Assembly (NCBI GenBank): GCA_019096155.1
Contig: JAHCVI010000001.1
Location: 5,146,001-5,210,000, forward strand
Length of the DNA: 64,000 nt
Origin: Staphylotrichum longicolle
Taxonomy: Eukaryota > Ascomycota > Sordariomycetes > Sordariales > Chaetomiaceae
Reading direction: 5' to 3'
Of this stretch, positions 55,379 through 64,000 are shown piece after piece; the stretch's first letter is position 1, and the number at the start of each line of letters is the position of its first letter. The notes below the pieces were generated by a model. That model saw only the letters and a program-made list of their open reading frames with translations, was not told where the DNA came from and did not search any database. The translations under genes were made by a program, and so were the position numbers.

Positions 55379-56248
55379 AAACTCGAAGTTTTCGGGGTGA
55401 CCTTGGGAGAAGGGTTTGTGTTGAGGGGTGAGGGGTGGAGCGACCGACAACTGTGGTAGTGTCTCGCTGATTCGGAGTGGGGATTGTTGTTGTTACGGGT
55501 AGTTCAAAGGTTGTCGAGGGAGACTTGGGGGCCTTTTAAAGCTTCGGGTGCTCAGAAAGTGATGCTGCTTTGTGGATGGCAAGATGGTTGGAAGAAGGAA
55601 GTGGGTGGAAATCCAAAGGGTGAGGGGAAGAGGGATGATATGTGGGGGCCCTGGGGGATTCGGTAGTGGGTAAGGCCGCAAGGCAGTCACGCGTGACCAG
55701 TCAGATGGCTCATCTGGTGGCGGTACTTGCCAGGTTCACTGGCCGTGCGCCTTCGCAGCTGAAATCGCTGCAGGCTGCCTCTCTGCGACTTTGCCAGTAC
55801 TTTCCTCACAAATGCGTCACCTGTCATCAGCATTCGATGAGTCCGCTTTCGGTTCCCTCCTCGCGCAACAACACCCTTTGCAATCTCGAGGTTGGTGTCT
55901 GCAGGGTTGCGTCGCGCGATATCTGCTTATCTCGTGGAACGCGCTTTGAAGCTGACAACATCTTTTCTGGGGCCCAGATAACGGGCTGTATCCATGGAAC
56001 ATATCTACAATTCATTCAATGAGCTTTTCTCAATTCAACTTGTCTCGTCTGCCCCAAGATCAACCCGAAAAGGTGGATGCGACAGTGCTAACAATGTAAA
56101 ATACGGTATCTGTTTTGCATGTTCCTGCATTTCTTTGCTGCCCAATGGATCTGTTTCCCCGGCTCAGGCTTTGTTTGCCCCTGCATCGCCCCCCGGATCC
56201 TTCCTGTGCAGCCCAAGTTTGCCTCCCACGATCCCGATCTTCCGGACC
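55379..56248. promoter_or_regulatory. divergent eIF1 / TRM44 upstream region
   Basis: 870 nt between head-to-head genes. The TRM44 frame stays open upstream to 55994, but that extension does not look coding. Confidence 0.45.
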
Positions 56249-57775
56249 ATGGGATTCGAGCCAGAGGAATTGGCGGTCGACGCGAATCCGGCCATCGCCG
56301 TCACTGAGAACTCGAGCCGCGAACATGGTGTGGCATCTTGGCGACCACTGTTTCGCCACCCATGCGCCTTCAGCCCCGACATCTTCAACCCTGTCATGGT
56401 GAACCTGATCCAGAACCCGAATATCAACTCATCCTGGCTCTTCCGTGCCGACATTCTCTTTGACGCACCCGGGCCGTGTTCGGGACCATCTGTAGCCGAG
56501 GCCGCACCCAGCGCTCCGGCTCCTTCATTTGCTGGTTTCGAGCTCAGACGATGCATTGTTCGGAGGCTTATCCCTCGGAATACCCTGAGGGACAAACCAC
56601 TTGACCAGACATGCCTCGTTTATGAGACTGTTTCCGATCATGGGGATGATGCACCTCCAGTCGAGAAGACCCTCGTCGTCTACCTCCCCCATGTCTCGGT
56701 TGCATCAGAAATGCCCTTCTACCACCCCATAGTCCGGGGGATAGCTTTTCTGCACGAGTGGAACGCGGCAGAGTCGTGCGGGTCCATCTCCATTTCCTAC
56801 CTTTTCTTCAACGATGACGACCGTTCCAATGTCAGGCTCACACGGACCGCATTGCATCTGCTCGAAGTCATCCACAAGCACGGCAAGGGCCGGCTGGAGG
56901 GCTACCAAAAACGAGTGCATCACGACCAGCTCATCCCCCAAGCGCGGGTGCAGAATACCTACACGCAACTCAAGCAAAAGTACGCGCGGGGCCTCATCGA
57001 GAGCTGGGCTGAGACGACCGATCCCGAGAAACATGTCTTTGAGGATCTCTGCATTGCGGCGTTTCTAGTCGAGCTGTGGGCTGACATGTACGGCCAAGGC
57101 CCCTTCCCTGGGTTTGTCGACATTGGATGTGGCAACGGCCTCCTGGTCTACATCCTCAACAAGGAAGGCTTTGCAGGATGGGGTTTCGATGCCCGCGCTC
57201 GCAAGTCATGGGCTACGTACAACATCAAGTCGCAAACAGCCACGGGTGAGCAGGGCAGCTTGCAAGAGCTCGTGTTGCTGCCGCCGCCGGTCAGCAGAGA
57301 TGGGCTGGCCGGTCTCTCAAGTGACGCCTTCAACGAGGAGAAGACTCATGACGGCCGCTTCCCCAAGGGCACCTTCATCATCTCGAATCACGCGGACGAG
57401 CTGACGCCGTGGACTCCCATTCTTGCGGCTATCTCGGAATGCCCTTTTATCGCTATCCCTTGCTGCAGTCACAACCTTGCAGGAGAAAGGTATCGAGCGC
57501 CGGCCCCCAAAGACAAGACCAAGGGGGACTCGGCATACTCGTCTCTGGTTGCTTGGGTTTCGGAAATCACAACAGATTGCGGCTGGGAGGTGGAGCAGGA
57601 GATGCTGCGCATCCCAAGCACCCGCAATACTGCCTTGATCGGCCGCAAGCAAGCCAGGAAGACCTCGCCTTCTGATATCCAAGCCATCGTCAGCCGGTAC
57701 GGAGGCACCGCCGGGTATTTGGAGAGCGTGATCAAGCTGGTCGCGGCCACGTCGTCAGGGGACAAACATGGATGA
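56249..57775 (+). CDS. TRM44: tRNA(Ser) (uracil-2'-O)-methyltransferase Trm44
   Basis: Methylates the 2'-O of U44 in tRNA-Ser, with S-adenosylmethionine; cytosolic. Single exon, 508 residues from MGFEPEELAV. Landmarks: WRPLFRHPCAFSPDIF, RRCIVRRLIPRNTLRD, CLVYE, a helical region, then PFPGFVDIGCGNGLLVYIL (AdoMet-binding loop), GWGFDARARKSW, FIISNHADELTPWTP, FIAIPCCSHNL and VAWVSEITTDCGWEVEQEMLRIPSTRN. These are the hallmarks of Trm44 in order. An in-frame ATG at 55994 would add 85 residues but matches no expected sequence, so 56249 is chosen. It is convergent with the dioxygenase, 37 nt apart. Confidence 0.93.
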   Translation: MGFEPEELAVDANPAIAVTENSSREHGVASWRPLFRHPCAFSPDIFNPVMVNLIQNPNINSSWLFRADILFDAPGPCSGPSVAEAAPSAPAPSFAGFELRRCIVRRLIPRNTLRDKPLDQTCLVYETVSDHGDDAPPVEKTLVVYLPHVSVASEMPFYHPIVRGIAFLHEWNAAESCGSISISYLFFNDDDRSNVRLTRTALHLLEVIHKHGKGRLEGYQKRVHHDQLIPQARVQNTYTQLKQKYARGLIESWAETTDPEKHVFEDLCIAAFLVELWADMYGQGPFPGFVDIGCGNGLLVYILNKEGFAGWGFDARARKSWATYNIKSQTATGEQGSLQELVLLPPPVSRDGLAGLSSDAFNEEKTHDGRFPKGTFIISNHADELTPWTPILAAISECPFIAIPCCSHNLAGERYRAPAPKDKTKGDSAYSSLVAWVSEITTDCGWEVEQEMLRIPSTRNTALIGRKQARKTSPSDIQAIVSRYGGTAGYLESVIKLVAATSSGDKHG

Positions 57776-57812
57776 TAAGATCAACGCCATTGTGGGCTTT
57801 TAAAAATGCTTC

Positions 57813-59016
57813 TTAGTCCAAATCAGGCACAGGAAGGTGGTCTACCAGCTTAAGGTTCAGGCCCAGCTTCTGCAACGCCTCGGTCGCCAGCTTATCCCTG
57901 AGCTGCTCCGTCTCCTCCTCGGTCGTGAGCACGAAGTCGTGCTTCAGCAGCCAGCTCCCCTCCTCGACACCATATTCCTTGGCTGTCTCCTTGTCCACCT
58001 TGTCGAGGTCCACCACCAGACTCTGCTTGACGCCAAACACGGCATCGGACGTCTCATACGGGTCGCCCCTGAGATACAACGCACTGGGGGAAGAAGAAAA
58101 AAATAAACATGTCAGCTTGCTCGCGAGTTCAGCAGCACCTTTCCTGGAACGGTTCCCACTCACGTGACCAACTTATCCCACCCTTCCTTGCCAAACATAA
58201 AGTGCACATGCGCCGGCCGCCAGCAATGCCGCTTCAGCAGCTGCAGCAGCTTCCCCACAGGCCCGTCGTGCGGGATCGGGTAGCTGACGGGCTTGAGGCC
58301 CTTGAACCAGAAGCGGCCCTGCTCGTCGCTGACCATGACGCAGCGCTCGCTCGGGGCGTCGCGGTCGGCGTGCTGCACGTCGTAGTGGCCCGAGCTGTCC
58401 GTCTCCCAAATGTCGATGTGTACGCCCGCGACGGGGTTGCCGTGCGTGTCCCTGACGGTGCAGAGGGCCAGCATGGGCTCGCCGTTGGGGTCCGACGTCA
58501 TGCTCGCGCCGTTGGCCAGGACGGGCGCGTCGTGCGTGTGGAAGGGCCCCAGGACCGACCCTTCGGTGCTGCCCTCGGGCTTGGGGTGGTTGATGCTATC
58601 GACCAGCAGGGAGAGGCCGAGCACGTCGGAGAGGAGGATGAATTCCTATTTGTTTCACCCCTCAGATCAGCACCCGTACACTTTATGATCTACAATACAA
58701 GCAAAAACAAGACAAAAGATGGGGAGCCCCCGGAAAAAAAAAGACTCACGTTCCGCACGTCGTTGGAGATCTGGCCGCACTTGATCAGGAAGCCGATGGC
58801 GGCCATCCACTCGTCGGTGCTCAGGCGCGTCTCGCGCGCAAAGTCGTGCAGGTGAGACACGAGGCGCGCCATCAGGTAGGTCAGGCGGGCGTCGGAGCTC
58901 TGCGAGTTGATCCGGATCGTGTTGGGGGTGATGTTGTCGATGGTCAGGTCCAGCAGGGGCGGCGCGTTGGCCGAGGCCGCCGCCGGGGCCGCGGGGTCGT
59001 GGACGTCTTGTGTCAT
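57813..59016 (-). CDS. Intradiol ring-cleavage dioxygenase (catechol/hydroxyquinol type)
   Basis: Non-heme Fe(III) enzyme that opens catechol-type rings between the hydroxyls, feeding the 3-oxoadipate pathway. Exons on the minus strand 59016-58750, 58645-58164, 58083-57813; introns of 104 and 80 nt; 339 residues. The N-terminal dimerisation region has RETRLSTDEWMAAIGFL and EFILLSDVLGLSLLVD. The catalytic part has GPFHTHDAP, DIWETDSSGHYDVQ (first Tyr ligand), GLKPVSYPIPHDGPVG (second Tyr) and RPAHVHFMF (His-x-His ligands). All four metal ligands are present, so it should be active. Substrate preference is not readable; sequence style favours hydroxyquinol or catechol 1,2-dioxygenase. Confidence 0.9.
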
Positions 59017-59849
59017 GGTTGGGCTCGCGTGTGGTGGGTGGTGTAGTTGGGAGAGGATCCAGTTCGGCTCTCCTGTCTCTCGTTTTGCTGGTCCGTCGAC
59101 GGTAAGGGTTCTCGAAGGCGGCGTGGAGGTGTGAAGATTAGCCAAATCCCAGTTGGGAGATGAACCAGACTGCTGGCTTTCCTCTGCCCTATGTATAGGT
59201 TACCTGTGAAACCTGTTGTGGATAGCCCACGACGACCAGGGATTTGTAAGGCCTGATAAATTGCTGAACAAGAACGGCGTAAACCGAGACTCTTCAGGAC
59301 ACCAGAACCCAGGACGCCGGTTGGCCGGGGCCAGAGGGGGGGCACAGTGGATGCAAGCTTAAAGTTAAACGAGAGGCTCCAGATTGCCTCCTCCAATTGC
59401 TATTTGACTGTTGGATCGTATGTACAAGGATTGGCCCGATCCGACGTTGATTTGTTTGTGGCCATGGCCGAGAGCGAGCCCGCGATCTGGATCCACGGGA
59501 TGCGTCCAGCGTGGCGTCCGCGGGACGGGTACTGTGTAGTGTGTATGGAGTAGAGGGTTGAACGGGGGTTGATCTCCCCTCCGTGGTGGGGTTGTCGGTA
59601 GGGGCGGGTTTGGGGAAGGCGGGGTTCGGGAGTTGAGGGCGGTGGGACTGCAGGAACGAATGACGCAGCCTGGGGTTTTACAAGGTGCAGGACTGCCGAT
59701 TCGGGAGAAACCACAGGGACCAATGTTGTTCCCGAGGCTGTCGATAACCTTTTCCGGATATCGAACCCGATCACATCCCACATCCACCGACGAGCCACGT
59801 GGAAGGCAGGGTCGTGAATCTTGATGAGAGACACAACGAAATGTATCCA
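59017..59849. other. dioxygenase upstream / TRP-like gene 3' spacer
   Basis: 833 nt between two minus-strand genes; contains the presumed dioxygenase promoter. No gene recognised. Confidence 0.45.
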
Positions 59850-62769
59850 TTACAATACTGCTAACAACATACAAAAAAAAAGGGAAGGGAAAAAAAGAAA
59901 CCAACAGAGACTACGCAGTCCACGATCAAGGTACGGCCGTACTTCCTCTTCCTGTGGCTCAGGCGCCTCGGGCAACGCCGTCGGCGGTCTCCTCCCATCG
60001 ACGCCAATCTCTCGAGACAGCCTCCCAGGGCTAGGACTGGACGCTCTGCTGGCCGATGGCGTCGGCGTGTTCAAGCTCCACATGCTGCTTTGCGGCCTGA
60101 TCAGCGCCGTCGACGACGTGTTGGACGCATCGCAGTCCGTCACGACGCAGGTGATGCCGCTGAGCCGTTTTGTGGCCACGCTGTCTGGGCGGGTTGGCGA
60201 CAAGTCGGCAAACTCTCTCGACGACCACGAGACGCGGTAAGGGCGGGCCGCCCGCGGTAGGCTGCCCGTGCTCAACCGTGGACCACCGCTGCTCGCGCGG
60301 CTGTGGCTTCCGTGGTCGTCGGCCTGGATAGTGAGCTGGTCCTGGGCGGGACCATCATCCAGCGTTTGCTCCGGCTCATACACAGCGTCCTCGTCCTCAT
60401 CCTCGATTTTAGGCCGGCGGCGGATCGAGACCATGGAGAAGCGAGGCGTCGGTTCTGGGAGTTCCGTCTCGACGTGGAACCGCGCATCCCGGGCTTTGTC
60501 CTCCATGACTGTGAAGTACCGGACACGGACGGGCTCCATCCAGTCGGGGTCTATCTCCTGGCGGTTGCGCATCATGGAGATCCAGGACGAGATGGCGCTG
60601 AGGACGATCAGAATCAACAAGGCAACCGCCGTCAGAGCCTGAACGACGACAATGACGATCCCGAGAACAGCGGCGTCGGAGCGGCTGTGGTTGAACTCAG
60701 GAAGGAAGGTAATAGAGATGCCCGTGGTCATGATATTGCAAATGCTCAGGGCCCACACAGCCATGACGGTATTGCGAGCTCCTTCAAAAGGGACCAATAC
60801 GGCAGCGACGGCGAAGTTCACCACATCGACAGCCAAGACGCCGTAGATCTGCACATGCGGACTGCGCCAGCCGCCCCCCAGAAACGCCGCGCGGCAGAAC
60901 AAGTATGTGACATGGTACGCCAGAAACCACCATCGCGTCCGGCGGTACCTTGCGGTCAGCCAGCCAAACTTCTCGACGAAGGGCTCGTCCAAGTGGACTG
61001 TCTTCCGGTTCGGGTCCGTGTTGACGTGCCGGATCCGGAAAAGGGCCACACTGAAGAGGGGCCGAACTTGCACGTCGTGCTCTCGTAGTGTGCTTCCCCA
61101 AGCTGAGGTGACCACAGGCAGTTTCCTCCATACTTTGGTGTGGTAGAAGACAACCCGGTCGACCGTGACTCGAAACCTCCCCTCTCGGGTACGCGTTTTG
61201 CACCCGCTTGCGATCAGGGCAATGACCCCGATGAGGCACAAAATAAACACGACAGTGGCCACCGCGACGGGTCCAACCGTCATCCGGATCGTGAACTGCA
61301 GCATTGCAAGGGTCATGATCGTGAAGAAGGCGATGATGAGCGTTCGCAGCAGCGCATGGCCGAGATAGGCAACCCAGTTGCCACGGAAGGACGCCAGTCG
61401 GTCGTCCTTTATCTTTTTCGCAGACGCCAATCCCTCAAGCACAATCTTGAGGGCCGTGATCGCCAGGATAACCAACCCCGTGGCTACCAAGAGCCAGATC
61501 AGCCCGACCATGAATGCGTCAGCGATAGGGATGTGGTGGGCTGAGAGCGTTGAGGGAAACCCAGGCCAAGTTCCTGGGAGAGGCACCCCCGAGGCGACAG
61601 GGCTGCCGGACCAGGTGTAGTCATCCAAAAAGCTAGAGTTGAACGCTGTTGCCTTGCTGGCCGCGACGACTGCTTCCTCGGCTGGGGATCTCCCAAAGAT
61701 CTGGGAGGTGGAACTGTTGATCTGGCTCATGTTTCCCGTGACTCCAGTAAAGCTGTTGATAGACTGGACCAGACCGGAAATGTAGACGAAGCCCGCTGAC
61801 CAGGCAAAGTTGGACCACCACGCCACGAGAAGAGGCGGCCAGTTGACCGAGAGCGCCCCGGAAAAGAAGATGGTCTGAAACGTCTCGAAAACGACCAGGA
61901 CCGAGAGAGAATGGGCGTGGTGCATTCTCATGTGCGGGATGCTGACGCCATACGCGGCAGTCAAAAAGGAGGCGGAGATGGCTACAAGGGCGAAGCCGCC
62001 AAGAACCGGTGCGATGATCTCGGGGTGGGAGAGAGTCTTGCCGTTGGTGACGACGGCCTGGAAGCACCCAATCTCGGCGTCGCTCGAGCTGGCGTGGATT
62101 TGCAGCTTCGCCGAGCCTTCGAAGTCTGGGAGGTTGAAGGGGAAGGCTGATAGCTCTCCGAGGGGTTGCCCGCCGACTGGGATGACAGCGTGGGCCGAGA
62201 CGGGAACGTCCGGACTCAGGGGGCAGAGGCTGGGCATGTGAGCATTGAAAGTCTTTTAGAGAGATAGACGTCTAGCATACCTGGTGATGTTGAGGGTGCA
62301 TGGGTCGAAGGTCGCGTCGAAGCGATTCGTGCCATCTGAACACCACGTCAGCTCCTGATATCCTTCCTGTAGGACAGACCAAGCTTACAGGCGTCGATCG
62401 ACAAGTGCACTGTTCATCGTCAGTTTGGCTCACAACGATGTATTCTTGATTAGTGTCACTTACACATGACCGACTCCTTCTTGACACCACTACTCGCACC
62501 CTCAAGGTGCAGGACAAGAGTGTCATTGCCGGCATCGTACGCGAGATCGAACCTCGCAATGTCCAACGCACTCTGGCCAGCAAGGCAGCCGCCAAAGTCA
62601 CCGGTGTATAACGGAGGGGCGCGTCTGTCGCTTATTAACCATCCATCCTTCTTCCGAGTTCAAAGTGGAAGCCGGAAACATACTTAATCACGCGCGCTCC
62701 GTTAGTGTCAGCAAAGAAGAGGCTGACAAGGAGGAAGACGGCCAGCTGGAGGCGGCTCCATGGCGTCAT
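59850..62769 (-). CDS. TRP-like membrane protein with N-terminal ML-like domain
   Basis: Fungal TRP-channel/flavin-carrier-like family (ML-like lipid-binding domain plus multi-span TRP-like region); probably plasma membrane or ER. Exons on the minus strand: 62769-62684, 62624-62464, 62409-62389, 62335-62281, 62229-59850; introns of 59, 54, 53 and 51 nt; 900 residues. Signal peptide MTPWSRLQLAVFLLVSLFFA. The 21-nt third exon is required to join SVMLHL to SIDAYGTNRFD. The ML-like part ends before SHPEIIAPVLGGFALVAISA; nine or so spans follow (for example TALKIVLEG flank, VAVATVVFILCLIGVIALIA). The cytosolic tail is Ser/Pro-rich. The very C-terminus (after QEEEVRPYL) is hydrophobic and may be a read-through past an unseen intron. 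Confidence 0.85.
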
Positions 62770-63956
62770 GGCGAAGCCTCGGGCTCGCCTGGTCGTTGGG
62801 CGCAAGTGAGATTAAGAAACTCGGGAGGGCGGGGGAGTCTCTGATCGATCCTAGTAACGGAGGGGCATTGTTCTAGGAACGAAGAGCGGCGGTCGCTTTC
62901 TCGGGCGTTGACGTTGACAGAGCTCGCAGTTGCCGACGAAGCCGGAACGCTTTTCTTGGAACGCCTCGGCCAGTCCGGAAGTCGTCCCCAGTGGAGATTC
63001 TCTTGGTTAAAAGTGAAGTCGAGCCTGGTGCAGTGCCTTGACGTGGGCGGGTATCAATCAGGTGAAGTGAGCTTTGCCGTGTGACATGGGGGTCATGGGG
63101 TGTAAGAGCCAGACACAGGTCACTGCAACTCCCAAACTCCCAGACCGTCTCACGAGTCCCAACTGCACTTTTCCTACCTGAGCCAGAAAGAGACTTCCCG
63201 TCCCCCCAGAAAAAGAGACATGACCCGGGGGTATGGGAAGCTCGGAGAGCTCTGGGTCCACGATCCCCTGGATCAGGGCAACCACCCCACCGTTCATTTT
63301 CCCGCGGCGGAGCTCTGGTGGCTCGCTTCTCAAGCCGGCCCGCGTTCATATTTGACTGGGCACGTTGCAGCGCCGTACCTGTGTAAAACGGGTTCAGACT
63401 CATCATTATTTCGGCGAGTCGACGAGGTCCGTTGTGACGCTCAGTCTGGGGTGTTGGGCCATTCTCACGGTGAGGGTTGTGTGGTTGAGCTGTGCTTCGC
63501 TGGACAAGAGCGGAAGAGCAGGGGCCGACACCCCTGGGAACCGGCCCTTGCAGCCGCGGGACGGACCGCCAAGGAGAACCCAACTCCACCAACCCGTGGG
63601 TCAGGGAAATCAGAAGGTCCCCATTCAGGGCTCCAGAAATACGAGGCCTCTCTCTCGCTCAAACGTCAGAGTGAGGGTTGGATGACTTAAAGACAAGGGG
63701 CAGAACTGTTCAGTTTCATGCCGACTGCGTATTACGCTCGCCAGATCAAGATGTTGTTCATTACCCATATAGTATCTCTCAGAGCAGAATGTTGACGTTG
63801 AAACCACGAGCAACCCAAAGCAGAAAAGGAGGTATCACAAACGCCATGCCGTCGCCAAAAGGACGCACACACCCAGCCATCACCAATGAAACAACCCGAG
63901 TTGAAAACGGTCGCTATACAGAGATCCATACCTAATCATGATGTCTTCGCGCACCC
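62770..63956. other. gene-free interval at the right side
   Basis: About 1.2 kb upstream of the TRP-like gene. Several short frames overlap, none with domain or splice support; it presumably contains the TRP-like promoter. Confidence 0.45.
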
Positions 63957-64000
63957 TCATTGCTCATCCTCCTCCTCGATCGGCGCCGGCGTCGCCGCCT
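63957..64000 (-). CDS. possible 3' end of a gene running off the window
   Basis: Minus-strand frame open to the edge, reading AATPAPIEEEDEQ and then a TGA at 63957-63959. The acidic, Ala/Pro-rich tail is typical of a fungal protein C-terminus, but 13 codons cannot prove it. Confidence 0.3.
   Translation of the reverse strand, partial: AATPAPIEEEDEQ

Noticed and set aside
55994..56248. Upstream in-frame extension of TRM44
   Set aside because: The 85 extra residues do not look like Trm44, and the ATG at 56249 starts the expected region.
1..64000. CRISPR arrays, bacterial operons, prophage or insertion sequences
   Set aside because: The DNA is clearly eukaryotic with spliceosomal introns; no spaced identical repeats or transposase frames were seen.
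1..64000. A secondary-metabolite or heterokaryon-incompatibility cluster
   Set aside because: No polyketide synthase, NRPS, terpene cyclase, HET or NLR gene was found; the genes are mostly housekeeping.

Overview
The window comes from a filamentous ascomycete, most likely a sordariomycete close to Sordariales/Chaetomiaceae. Evidence: GC-rich genes with many short (about 46-100 nt) GT-AG introns, and the gene order SLA2 - MAT1-1-1 - MAT1-1-2 - MAT1-1-3 - APN2 - COX13 - APC5, which is the classic mating-type neighbourhood of this class. All gene models below were spliced by hand from frame continuity, splice sites and remembered family landmarks; no database was searched.

Layout. 1-3.2 kb: SLA2 (its start lies outside the window). 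5.0-9.2 kb: a complete MAT1-1 (mat A-type) idiomorph encoding the alpha-box regulator MAT1-1-1, the PPF-type protein MAT1-1-2 and the HMG-box protein MAT1-1-3; no MAT1-2-1 is present, which fits a heterothallic strain or a separate locus. 10.5-17.2 kb: APN2, COX13 and APC5. 18-20.8 kb: a membrane PA/RING ubiquitin ligase. 23-30.3 kb: ribosomal protein eL37, Elongator subunit ELP6, a large-loop MFS transporter and a mitochondrial thioredoxin-like protein. 31.4-40.2 kb: a kinetochore Sos7-like protein, a 1176-residue JmjC protein with a SET-like C-terminus, an RS-rich splicing-type protein and complex I assembly factor CIA30. 40.2-43 kb: a gene-poor block with decayed repeats. 43.9-46.4 kb: a ten-exon three-RRM protein with a TATA box and long leader. 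47.6-50.1 kb: a disrupted urea/polyamine (DUR3-type) transporter. 50.5-62.8 kb: a coiled-coil unknown, mL45, EOS1, eIF1, TRM44, an intradiol ring-cleavage dioxygenase and a TRP-like membrane protein. A possible gene end sits at the right edge.

Working together: only the MAT genes form an obvious functional cluster (mating identity and sexual development), framed by conserved housekeeping genes. The rest is ordinary dispersed fungal gene content.

A quality warning: several GC-rich genes (COX13, the PA/RING ligase, SOS7-like, EOS1) need one-base frame corrections while neighbours are clean, so some breaks are probably assembly errors. The DUR3-type gene carries larger losses and looks genuinely decayed. 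The most unusual item is the JmjC + SET-like fusion, whose SET signature is altered at the normally invariant NHSC position.
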